Below are positions 18,001-25,342 of a stretch of 64,000 bases of DNA, one piece after another; position 1 is the first letter of the stretch; the number at the start of each line of letters is the position of its first letter. A program made the translations under genes and the position numbers. This DNA is from Chengkuizengella axinellae (lineage in GTDB: Bacteria > Bacillota > Bacilli > Paenibacillales > KCTC-33759), in contig NZ_JAVAMP010000007.1 in NCBI RefSeq assembly GCF_030730905.1, forward strand, positions 62,001 through 126,000. Reading direction: 5' to 3'. A model generated the notes under the pieces. It worked only from the letters and a program-made list of their open reading frames with translations. It was not told where the DNA came from and did not search any database.

Positions 18001-18674
18001 TTAGTCAATGTTGTTGATCCGATGCCTGACCATGTTGATCCTGTTGGTCCAAACAATGCATAGTGACTCCCTTTTTCAGTTGTGATACCTAGTACATTGC
18101 TGTTTGCATCTCCATACCATACATTAGGTGCTGCAGAAGGAAAAGAAAGCTGTGGATTTCCACCCTCAAATTCAGCATATACATATGGTGATCCATGACC
18201 ATATGTAACAGATAAAACAGAAGATCCATTTCTGGATTCGTTTGTCACAAACCAGTCATTAAAATCATCTACTCTAGTATCTTGAAACGTGCTTGTACCA
18301 GTATGTCCTAAAACAAAATCATCTATATCATTTATCCAACCTTTTACAAAGCCACCCTCTCCACTAACGTGAGGACTTGGGTTATAGATTCGTAGTCCAT
18401 TCTCTTCATTGCTTACTGCCAAAGGATGTGGATATTGGGGTTGTGCATATTGCTCCCATGCTGTTGAGCTCCACCAATCATTTGTAGGCATTGCCCCTGA
18501 AATATTAGAAGTTTTATAGATTTGAGACTGAACATCGGATACGCCATCTGGTTTTACAGTGGAGTAACTACCCGCTCCTAAGTTAACCTCTCCTGTGAAT
18601 GCATCCGTTTGTGCAGCTGGAAAGATGGAAATCAATAATGTCATTGCTAAAAAAATAGAAAGTAATTTCTTCAT
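15021..18674 (-). CDS. Secreted GH81 endo-beta-1,3-glucanase with CBM56-like and FnIII modules
   Basis: 1217 residues. A signal peptide (1 to about 25) is followed by the GH81 catalytic module (about 40-770), with the family signatures NDHHFHYGYF (Asp448 in the catalytic position) and GNNNESSSEAMNAW (Glu525/Glu529). A Pro-Thr-Glu/Asp linker follows (about 770-820). Three modules of the CBM56 beta-1,3-glucan-binding type come next (about 825-920, 1030-1115, 1135-1217), each with FVDLHYxxDNGxQQNVR and YTxxKGxxAYxxPxYxY. One fibronectin type III domain lies between the first and second. The enzyme should hydrolyse insoluble beta-1,3-glucans (fungal walls, laminarin, curdlan) outside the cell. 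AAAGGAAATATTAATCT precedes the ATG. Confidence 0.95.
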   Translation of the reverse strand: MKKLLSIFLAMTLLISIFPAAQTDAFTGEVNLGAGSYSTVKPDGVSDVQSQIYKTSNISGAMPTNDWWSSTAWEQYAQPQYPHPLAVSNEENGLRIYNPSPHVSGEGGFVKGWINDIDDFVLGHTGTSTFQDTRVDDFNDWFVTNESRNGSSVLSVTYGHGSPYVYAEFEGGNPQLSFPSAAPNVWYGDANSNVLGITTEKGSHYALFGPTGSTWSGIGSTTLTNNLNGKNYFTVAALPDNSVETLEKFKEYAYSFVTDTRVDWSYDEATSNVETTYTFETTAKEGSKQGTIFALYPHQWKNSNTPLLSYTYDSVRGTMKVAEGSSFTTNMAFNGVLHSLPDLGTYDKNTLAGYIDEAQTEVYSENKDTYWYGKDIGKLATLAPIAEQVGDMEAADQFRNEIKVSLEDWFTADNSGNLDSERVFYLNQNWGTLLGYPDSFGSVEEMNDHHFHYGYFIKAAAEIARVDQNWASDGNWGSMVELLIKDIANMDRNDDTFPFLRNFDMYAGHSWASGHAKFFDGNNNESSSEAMNAWAGIILWGEATGDKELRDLGIYLYTTEMNAINEYWFDVTGENYDEGFTKSTASMVWGGKTVGDAVWWTGNPEEVHGINWLPITGASLYLTQYPEYTKENYDALVAENSGTNWDVWEDLIWMYRAIENPQDAINQYNARADVYTPEGGNSKANTYHWIHNLNAVGTQDVSITADYPLYAVFKKDNQLTYVAYNMTGQTRDVTFSDGTVITVEPYQFNIGNGEAAPIDPTDPVDPTEPTDPSEPTEPTDPTEPTDPTEPTDPVDPTEPSEPTKPGNVITEENYTIEIAENGADVTLTMNPSEASSFVDLHYTVDNGAQQNVRATNENGVWTYTITGLNEGSEVQFSYTYTKGTPAYDSPWYSYTVGSASGGGETPAPEPTPEPEPDTEAPTVPVLSSSNVTETTTDLSWTASTDNEALAGYKVFRNGVVVYTGSETNVQDSGLTAGTTYNYSVVAYDESGNESQASNVVTVTTKQPPVNSGDIVEEDYTINIERNGSDVTLSFTPVVASNFVDLHYKVDNGVQQNVRAENNNGVWEYTIKGVSEGSVISYSYTYTKGTPAYSTPWYDYTVGSSVEVPSGGEEPTVPSEPNVPNNEVITAPDYNISIEKLNEDQAVLKFVPTSDSGFVDLHYTIDNGAQQNVRTVNNNGTWEYTISGLQTGSKISFFYTYNKGELAYDTPKYEYSFN

Positions 18675-19381
18675 AGATTAATATTTCCTTTCTTGGTGTC
18701 ATGTTATTTTTGTTGTGGAAAAATATTAATAATATTCAAGAATACACTTTGGGAGATTCCAAAGTTTTTGATGCTGTTTAAAATTGAATTCGATTTCAAA
18801 ATCAATTTTTTTTATGTAAATATCGCCCCCTGATTCCATTCCCATTTTTATGGTAACAAACATTACTTGTTGATCCAATGAAAAGTCATGGAATTGCAGT
18901 GTAAATCTGGATGGGATTGTAAAAAAGTAACTGTACATGCTCCAGAATTAGGGGGTTAGACTGATAGAAATTATGAAATATAAAAATTGAAGGGCACAGT
19001 GTAGGATTGCATGACAGTGATCAATCACATGAAATTGCTCATGTATGGGTAACTAACTCCCTTCCCTTGACTTGCGTTGAAAATAAAGGAATTTCGTTCC
19101 CTTATTTCACTTCAATCATCAAAAACTCAAAAAATAGAGGAACTTTTGTTTAGCCTTATTTCAATCATATCCTATGACTTATAAGAGAAATTCCTGAATA
19201 AGACCCTCTGATCTGATCAAATCAAACTAAAGACTCAAAATAAGGCCCTTGATTTCCTCTATTTAACAAATCAGGACGATTTGATGCATCGACTTCGAAA
19301 AGCAACTTCTGATACAACTCTTTCGAACCTTCTCACTTGTTTTCCTTTAAAGTTAAACATCCTGCTGTAAACTCGCTCATA
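18675..19381. other. Gene-poor interval
   Basis: About 700 bases with no convincing gene. A 70-codon minus-strand frame (18726-18938) has no good ribosome binding site and no recognisable domain. The right half holds the palindromic repeat cluster at 19081-19267. No sugar-responsive operator could be recognised upstream of the GH81 gene. Confidence 0.6.
19081..19267. repeat. Cluster of intergenic palindromic repeats
   Basis: Related AT-rich units bounded by AAATAGAGGAA or AAATAAAGGAA and CCTTATTT occur at 19081-19107, about 19123-19155, and inverted at about 19238-19267. Each is an imperfect palindrome, and the last two face each other. They resemble dispersed intergenic repeats rather than coding DNA. 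Confidence 0.55.
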
Positions 19382-19900
19382 TTATATCTCTCTTTCTATC
19401 TTCATCCGAAGATTCCTTTCATTTAATCCATTTTGGCAAAATTGATACGATTGCCCAGTGATGTGCTGCGTACGATCAACGATTTGACCCAAATGATAAC
19501 TCACGTGCTCTATTAAATGGTACATCTTATGTATATCGATCTCTCCACTATTTACCGTCGAACTTTGAAAGTAAAGTTCTTGACTATGAAACCAGCTTTC
19601 AAAAGTTTGTTTAACTACCTCTATTAATTCATCAGAAGTGAGTTGTTCATCAGGGAAGAAATTCTCTATTCCTTTTTCCTCTTGAGGGTTGGTTTTTCTA
19701 AAAGAAGTTCTGTTATCAGTCCCATCAGTGTTTCTTTTTATATGCTCACAAATATGAAGCACCAAGCCACCGATAGAATTTAAATAAGCTTTGTCTTTTT
19801 TCCATACCTGCTCTTCGTTCAGCACCTCAAGACACCTGATCATTTTTGGTAAATAATGCTCTGTCATTCTAAGTTGAGATATTTTCATGAATAGTTTCAT
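19382..19900 (-). CDS. DinB-like superfamily protein
   Basis: 172 residues of a four-helix DinB/YfiT type. Metal-ligand-like histidines appear in GGLVLHICEHI and HVSYHLGQIVD, and the C-terminal HxxxxxGQI signature is present. Members include bacillithiol-dependent transferases and other metalloproteins; the exact role is not predictable. The ATG at 19900 has AAGGATAAAACA in front. It lies downstream of the broken GrpB-GNAT gene with a 37-base gap, so cotranscription is possible. Confidence 0.8.
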   Translation of the reverse strand: MKLFMKISQLRMTEHYLPKMIRCLEVLNEEQVWKKDKAYLNSIGGLVLHICEHIKRNTDGTDNRTSFRKTNPQEEKGIENFFPDEQLTSDELIEVVKQTFESWFHSQELYFQSSTVNSGEIDIHKMYHLIEHVSYHLGQIVDRTQHITGQSYQFCQNGLNERNLRMKIEREI

Positions 19901-19937
19901 TGTTTTATCCTTAATGAAAATCCCCCCACTCTCTACT

Positions 19938-20800
19938 TCACTCTACTTCAAATTCACAACGATATCTCTCAACTCCAGGATATTTTTCTCCTAAACTATA
20001 TATTGTAAAACCACTACTGCGATAAAAATCTACTGCATCGTCATCTGTCTCAGCTATAACTTGGTCTGATTTAGTTAGGTTCATCATTGCATTAATCATC
20101 AAACTGCCTATTCCTTTATATCTTTGCTCTGGAGATACAGCAATATGTTTAAGCTCCATTTGGTTCTCGTGCATTCTATAACCAATGATGCCAATGACCT
20201 TTCCTTCCGCTTCAAAGCCATACAACTCAAGTTCATTCTGCTCCTTATAATCCTCTACTGTTTGCTCTACACGATCGGAACTTGATCCAGCACAAAAAGC
20301 AAGCAGTTCAATAATTGTTGGTTGTTCTATTCTATTTTTAATATTGATCATTTGTCTCCTTTCAAAAAACTGAAATGCCTTCTCATCAATCTCTTTAATT
20401 AAATCTTCTTTTCCATTAGAATAGCTTCCTGGATCATTTGCATATTTACTTGCTAACTCTACTTTTAAATCTGCATATTCTTTCGCCATTTCAGGGTGAG
20501 CTATTAAATAATCACGAAAATATAAGTGCCTTCTAATCTGTTGATCTCCTTCTTGAAATACATGCACATGATATGTGCGATCATCTCCACCCTTCGGAAA
20601 ATATCTCCTGCCTGGTATGCCAAACTCTCCTCTGGGATCATATCAATAATAGGTTTGGCTTTCAAACCAGGTACGGAGGTACTGCCTATATGATGTATTT
20701 CTAATAATTGATCTCCAAAAATTTCTTTTAGTTTATGAGCCTCTTCTTCGAACTTATTAACCCATTCCATTTGATATGGTACTACTTGAATTTCTCTCAT
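19938..20800 (-). pseudogene. GrpB-GNAT fusion gene, disrupted by internal deletion and frameshift
   Basis: The N-terminal frame (start 20800, GGGGGAGGTTTATTT before it) encodes a GrpB/UPF0157 N-terminus with IHHIGSTSVPGLKAKPIIDM. A second frame continues the same family with FGIPGRRYFPKGGDD, HVHVFQEGDQQIRRHLYFRD and KVELASKYANDPGSY, then runs into a GNAT acetyltransferase (HIAVSPEQRYKGIGSLMINA). GrpB-GNAT fusions are known as single bifunctional proteins. Here roughly 25-30 residues between IIDM and the GIPGRR motif are missing and the frame changes at about 20640. The separate 209-codon ORF from 20567 could still express the acetyltransferase half. Confidence 0.8.
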
Positions 20801-20854
20801 AAATAAACCTCCCCCATTTTTTAAGAGCGTGTCATTTAATTATTACATTTGTGC

Positions 20855-21025
20855 TTATTCTTCCTTTTGTTCAGATTCTTTCATTGATTTTAAAATCCCT
20901 TTGATTTGTTTTATTTCAGCTGCCATATTTGAAGTATCCACTGCTGTTCTTACGACACGTTCTAAAATCACAATACAGATTACAATCAAAATTAAGATAA
21001 TAATTAACACTAGGAACCCATTCAA
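20855..21025 (-). CDS. Small single-pass membrane protein, 56 residues
   Basis: TTG start at 21025 with TAGGTGAACTTC in front (a GTG at 21034 is in frame but has no ribosome binding site). The N-terminal half is one hydrophobic helix (LVLIIILILIVICIVIL). The C-terminal half is charged and likely helical (MAAEIKQIKGILKSMKESEQ), ending in EE. The topology suggests a short membrane-anchored coiled coil. I do not recognise a named family. It may share a transcript with the RimL-type gene upstream. Confidence 0.65.
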   Translation of the reverse strand: MNGFLVLIIILILIVICIVILERVVRTAVDTSNMAAEIKQIKGILKSMKESEQKEE

Positions 21026-21074
21026 GAAGTTCACCTACTTTTTATCACGTTCTAAATGCTGTTAAACTCGGGCT

Positions 21075-21614
21075 TTACTGACCCCAATCTTCTTTGAGTA
21101 AACCATACACAACATGATGAATATAACGGTCGTTTACCCACTCTGCTTGACGAACGATCCCTTCCTTTTCAAAACCAAGTCGTTCTGGAATAGCTCTGCT
21201 TTTCAAATTATTCACACCAGCACGAATCTCTATACGATTTAATTGTAAATCATGAAATGAATAGTTAATCATTGCTTCGCAGGCTTTAGTCATGATCCCT
21301 TTTCCTTGAAGAGATCCATCCAACCAATATCCAACAGATGTTTTTTTATTAAGCCAATCTAGTCTATGTAAAGCTATAACCCCTACTATACGATCATGAT
21401 AAAAAATACCACAATCAATCCCATCGTTATTTACGAATTTCTGCAGGGCAGCTTCTATGAAACCTTTAGTATTCTCTATTTTATTTCCTTTTACCCATGG
21501 CAACCATTCCGCTAAGTGCTCTTCATTCCGACTAACTAAATCATACAATTGTTCAGCATGCCTTAATTCTAACAGTCGAATATCTAAATTTTCTTCAATA
21601 ATATGTTTAAACAT
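21075..21614 (-). CDS. RimJ/RimL-type GNAT N-acetyltransferase
   Basis: 179 residues from ATG 21614; the GTG at 21623 overlaps the GGAGAGTG ribosome binding site and is less likely. Features of ribosomal-protein-serine acetyltransferases include IRLLELRHAEQLYDLV, VGYWLDGSLQGKGIMTKA (acetyl-CoA pyrophosphate loop QGKGI), LNRIEIRAGVNNLKSRAIPE and a C-terminal YGLLKEDW. It probably transfers an acetyl group to a protein N-terminus or a small molecule; the substrate is unknown. Confidence 0.9.
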   Translation of the reverse strand: MFKHIIEENLDIRLLELRHAEQLYDLVSRNEEHLAEWLPWVKGNKIENTKGFIEAALQKFVNNDGIDCGIFYHDRIVGVIALHRLDWLNKKTSVGYWLDGSLQGKGIMTKACEAMINYSFHDLQLNRIEIRAGVNNLKSRAIPERLGFEKEGIVRQAEWVNDRYIHHVVYGLLKEDWGQ

Positions 21615-21696
21615 GATCTTCACTCTCCAGTTTGTATCTAATTACAATTTTCTTCTAATCGTATTATTTCTTTTGATCATCATACTATTTCCCTAA

Positions 21697-21996
21697 TTAT
21701 TCTGCATCTCTTAGTTTCAAACCACATGATCTACATTCCTTTTCTTTAAGAAATACCTGGCAGCCACATGCAGGACAGTTTTCTCCATTTAATAATACTT
21801 TTTCTGCACAACCTGGACACTTTTCATAAATTTCATTTGTTAGTACTTTATCATGACTTTGATCTTGATCCTGATCGTTCAAACTTTCTTCTTGAATCAA
21901 CCCACTCTCCTCTAACTTTCGATTCAACTTTTTGATCTCCTCAGTTAACTCTGAATTGTTGATTGCAGATTGAACAACCAAATATATTTCATCCAT
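21697..21996 (-). CDS. Zinc-ribbon protein with coiled-coil N-terminus
   Basis: 99 residues. The N-terminal half is charged and helical (ELTEEIKKLNRKLEESG). The C-terminal third has four cysteine pairs or near pairs (CPGC, CPAC with a following C, CRSC), typical of paired zinc-ribbon folds. Function is unknown. It lies head-to-head with the nitrate transporter genes, separated by about 118 bases. Confidence 0.75.
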   Translation of the reverse strand: MDEIYLVVQSAINNSELTEEIKKLNRKLEESGLIQEESLNDQDQDQSHDKVLTNEIYEKCPGCAEKVLLNGENCPACGCQVFLKEKECRSCGLKLRDAE

Positions 21997-22114
21997 TTAC
22001 TTCCTAGTACTCATAAAAACAAAGATGAATAAGATACGAAAGCGATTGGGACAGTAAATAGAAATGATCGTAATACTTACAGTCTATATACCTCCAAGAA
22101 AGGAGATAGCTCAA

Positions 22115-23410
22115 ATGGCAAGAATCGGTTTGGATTGGAATCCCGAAGATGAACAGTTTTGGGAATCTGAGGGTAAGAGACATGCACGACGTAATTTATG
22201 GATTTCTGTCCCTGCCTTACTTTTAGCATTTGTAGTATGGCAAATTTGGTCTGTTGTAGCGGTTCGATTAAATGATGTTGGTTTTAATTTTACAAAAAGC
22301 GAACTCTTTACTCTAGCTGCACTGCCAGGTTTAACTGGAGCTACATTGCGTATATTTTATACTTTTTTAGTTGGAATTTTTGGAGGGCGAAACTGGACTG
22401 TCATTTCGACCGCATCTCTAATCATCCCAGCTATAGGAATAGGGATGGCAGTTCAAAATCCTAATACTTCATTTACAACTATGGCCATATTAGCTGCGCT
22501 TTGTGGTTTTGGTGGTGGTAATTTCTCATCATCTATGTCAAACATCAGCTTCTTTTATCCAAAAAAATCAAAGGGTGCAGCATTAGGTATCAACGCAGGA
22601 ATCGGAAATCTTGGTGTAAGTGTTGTACAATTTGCTTCTCCTATTGTGATTACAATAAGTATTTTTGGCTCTCTAGGCGGTACAAATCAAACCTTATCTG
22701 ATGGTTCACCGATATGGATACAAAATGCTGCGTTTGTATGGGTCATTCCCATTATTTTAGTGACTATAGCTGCATTATTCGGCATGGATAACATTCCATC
22801 TGCCAAACAATCTATTTCAGATCAGTTTATCATTTTCAAAAGAAAACATACTTGGATTATGACATGGTTATATACGATGTGTTTCGGATCATTTATTGGG
22901 TACTCTGCAGCATTCCCCTTATTAATCAACTCAGAATTTGCAGACTTGAATGTATCCCATCTAGCATTTATAGGTCCATTGTTGGGTGCGGGGGTTCGCC
23001 CTGTCGGTGGCTGGATTTCAGACAAACTTGGCGGAGCACGTGTAACATTTTGGGACATTATCATCATGATCATCGCAACCATTGGTGTCGTTTATTTCTT
23101 AACACTACAACACTTTACTGGTTTTCTGATTATGTTCTTAATTCTCTTTACAACAACTGGAATTGCTAATGGATCAACCTTTCGTATGATCCCATTTATC
23201 TTTCCTGAAAAGGAGGCTGCTACAGTACTTGGTTTTACGGCAGCCATCGCAGCGTATGGGGCCTTTTTTATTCCGAAAATTTTCGGATGGTCTATCGATA
23301 GCACCGGCACTGCAAATACTGCTTTATACTTTTTAATCGCCTATTATGCCGTCAGCTTGATCATCACATGGTACTACTATGCAAGAAAAAATGCGGAGGT
23401 AAAATGTTAG
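22115..23410 (+). CDS. narK: NarK-type nitrate/nitrite transporter (E. coli NarK-like)
   Basis: 431 residues from ATG 22115, which has AAAGGAGATAGCTCAA in front; upstream in-frame starts lack a ribosome binding site. It is a twelve-helix MFS protein. It matches the E. coli NarK subgroup in WNPEDEQFWESEGKRHARRNLWISVP order, and has the substrate arginines (near R79 in GATLRIFY and R295 in GAGVRPVGG) and the nitrate signature GFGGGNFSSSMSNISFFYP. This subgroup exchanges nitrate for nitrite. It is followed after 18 bases by a second NarK-type gene, so the two are probably one operon. Confidence 0.93.
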   Translation: MARIGLDWNPEDEQFWESEGKRHARRNLWISVPALLLAFVVWQIWSVVAVRLNDVGFNFTKSELFTLAALPGLTGATLRIFYTFLVGIFGGRNWTVISTASLIIPAIGIGMAVQNPNTSFTTMAILAALCGFGGGNFSSSMSNISFFYPKKSKGAALGINAGIGNLGVSVVQFASPIVITISIFGSLGGTNQTLSDGSPIWIQNAAFVWVIPIILVTIAALFGMDNIPSAKQSISDQFIIFKRKHTWIMTWLYTMCFGSFIGYSAAFPLLINSEFADLNVSHLAFIGPLLGAGVRPVGGWISDKLGGARVTFWDIIIMIIATIGVVYFLTLQHFTGFLIMFLILFTTTGIANGSTFRMIPFIFPEKEAATVLGFTAAIAAYGAFFIPKIFGWSIDSTGTANTALYFLIAYYAVSLIITWYYYARKNAEVKC

Positions 23411-23428
23411 GAGATGAAATTAAAATAA

Positions 23429-24619
23429 ATGAACAGACTTAAAGCGTTTTTTAAAACTGGAAACACCCCAACCCTTTTTGCTTCTTTTTTATATTTTGAC
23501 ATCAGCTTTATGATTTGGGTCATCTTAGGACCAACAGGTACTTTTATTGTTGAGGATTTAGGATTAACCGCCTTTCAAAAGGGTATGATGGTTGGAATTC
23601 CCGTTTTGGGTGGCGCATTGCTTCGCATACCTATGGGATTATTAGCAGATCATTTTGGTGGAAAACGCATGGGGATGATCGGTATGATCTTAACGATGAT
23701 CCCCCTTTTTTGGGGATGGTTACTGGCAGACAGCTTACCCCAAATCTATGCTCTTGGTTTTTTATTGGGGATAGGTGGTGCAAGTTTTGCTGTAGCTCTA
23801 CCATTAGCAAGCAGATGGTATCCCAAGGAACATCAAGGTTTAGCCATGGGGATTGCTGGTGCTGGGAATAGCGGCACCGTTTTAGCCACGTTATTTGGCC
23901 CGCGTATAGCTGAAGCTTATGGCTGGCAAAGTGTATTTGGTTTTGCACTTATCCCTTTAGTAATTGCTTTTATTGTGTTTGTTATTTTTGCAAAAGAAAA
24001 TACGTCCGCTGTAAGACCAACAAAAGCATCGGAATATATGCAAGTTATACAACATAAACACACTTGGTTGTTCAGTTTTTTTTATAGTTTATCTTTTGGG
24101 GGATTTGTCGGTTTAACAAGTTATCTCACGATCTTTTTTTATGATCAATATGGAGTGAGTAAAGTTACTGCAGGAGATTTTGTGACAATTTGTGTGTTTG
24201 CCGGCAGCTTTGTTCGCCCGATTGGTGGATTTTTAGCAGATAAGTACGGTGGATTAAGGCTGTTAATATTTTTATTTGGAGGTGCCATGATCACCTTGTT
24301 CATTGTCGGATTGTTACTACCTGTCTATATCTCTTTATCCATGTTGTTCTTTACATTAATTTTCTTAGGGACCGCCAACGGTGCACTATTCCAGGTCATT
24401 CCCGTTCAATTCCCAAAAGAAGTTGGTCTTCTAACTGGGTTTGTCGGCGCAGCCGGTGGAGTTGGAGGGTTTTTCCTACCGAACATATTAGGTATTTTTA
24501 AAGAATGGACTGGATCCTATGCTTATGGTTTTTGGTGGGTAGCAGCAACCATTTTCATTGCTATTTTATTCATGATATATATGCAAAGGGATTTAAAAAA
24601 CAGAGAATCCCATTCTTAA
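23429..24619 (+). CDS. Second NarK/NasA-type nitrate transporter
   Basis: 396 residues, MFS. It has the nitrate-porter arginines (near R66 in GALLRIPMG and R263 in SFVRPIGGF) and two glycine-rich nitrate motifs (LGIGGASFAVALPLASRWYP; GFVGAAGGVGGFFLPN). It resembles the NarK1/NasA subgroup, which imports nitrate with protons. In Paracoccus the two subgroups are fused in one polypeptide; here they are adjacent separate genes in the opposite order. The start is TAGGAGATGAAATTAAAATAA followed by ATG. Confidence 0.9.
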   Translation: MNRLKAFFKTGNTPTLFASFLYFDISFMIWVILGPTGTFIVEDLGLTAFQKGMMVGIPVLGGALLRIPMGLLADHFGGKRMGMIGMILTMIPLFWGWLLADSLPQIYALGFLLGIGGASFAVALPLASRWYPKEHQGLAMGIAGAGNSGTVLATLFGPRIAEAYGWQSVFGFALIPLVIAFIVFVIFAKENTSAVRPTKASEYMQVIQHKHTWLFSFFYSLSFGGFVGLTSYLTIFFYDQYGVSKVTAGDFVTICVFAGSFVRPIGGFLADKYGGLRLLIFLFGGAMITLFIVGLLLPVYISLSMLFFTLIFLGTANGALFQVIPVQFPKEVGLLTGFVGAAGGVGGFFLPNILGIFKEWTGSYAYGFWWVAATIFIAILFMIYMQRDLKNRESHS

Positions 24620-24637
24620 TCAATTAGTTGTGATAAC

Positions 24638-25153
24638 TTAAAGAAAAGAACCTGTTCCAAACCTTTTAAACCTAGAAAATATATGAATGATCATGCTGGT
24701 TAAACTTCCAATTACAGCGCTCCCTATAATATCAAAAGTGTAATGATGTCCTAACCAAATGCGTGATATTCCAGTTAAAACGGATAATCCCAATAAGATG
24801 AATCCTACAAAACGTTTGCATAGAATAAATGAAGTGGATATGGCAAATACAAGCAACGTATGTTTACTGGGAAATGAAGAATCCCTCTTAGATGGGATAA
24901 GGATATCAATATCACGCTCCATAAACGGACGAGGCTTAAAATAGAACTTTTTGATTATAGCATGAATTAACAAAGTAACTGCGGCAGACTTCAGAGCATT
25001 TAAAACTGTGTTTTTACCGGAAGCCTTTCCAAACCACAAGAGACCTAATGCAAAGATAAAAACATAGCGGATTTTATTAGAGATGAAGATCATGAGCATA
25101 TCCATTAGAACATTACGATTCGTATTTTTATTTCTGCATAAGTTGTATTTCAT
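24638..25153 (-). CDS. PAP2-family membrane phosphatase (BcrC-like)
   Basis: 171 residues, about five membrane segments. The three PAP2 motifs are present: KKFYFKPRP (KX6RP), SFPSKHT (PSxH) and SRIWLGHHYTFD (SRX5HX3D). This supports undecaprenyl-pyrophosphate or related lipid-phosphate phosphatase activity, possibly bacitracin resistance. ATG 25153 has AAAGGAATTTTGTTT in front. It is antiparallel to the flanking nar genes and overlaps neither. Confidence 0.88.
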   Translation of the reverse strand: MKYNLCRNKNTNRNVLMDMLMIFISNKIRYVFIFALGLLWFGKASGKNTVLNALKSAAVTLLIHAIIKKFYFKPRPFMERDIDILIPSKRDSSFPSKHTLLVFAISTSFILCKRFVGFILLGLSVLTGISRIWLGHHYTFDIIGSAVIGSLTSMIIHIFSRFKRFGTGSFL

Positions 25154-25214
25154 AAACAAAATTCCTTTCTTTTATAGGTATTAGTACTATTCCCGCCTTA
25201 GAAAAAAACATGTC

Positions 25215-25247
25215 AAAACACACGGAAAACTTCTTGTGTTTTTTGTT
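25215..25247 (+). terminator. Candidate terminator before narG
   Basis: AAAACACA pairs with TGTGTTTT across a 12-base loop and is followed by TT. It would stop plus-strand readthrough from the narK genes, implying that narGHJI has its own promoter. The stem is short and AT-rich. Confidence 0.5.
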
Positions 25248-25342
25248 TGCATAATTATCCTCAAACAGGAAATAACAGTAAAGAAAACTCGTCGATTAAT
25301 GAGCAATAGGCGAAAACTTTTAACATCCCGAAAGGAGCAACC

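Noticed and set aside
18726-18938. 70-codon minus-strand ORF upstream of the GH81 gene
   Set aside because: No ribosome binding site, no recognisable domain and no terminator; kept only as part of the gene-poor interval.
20829-21065. 78-codon plus-strand ORF
   Set aside because: Antisense to the 56-residue membrane protein on the minus strand, which has a ribosome binding site and a sensible topology.
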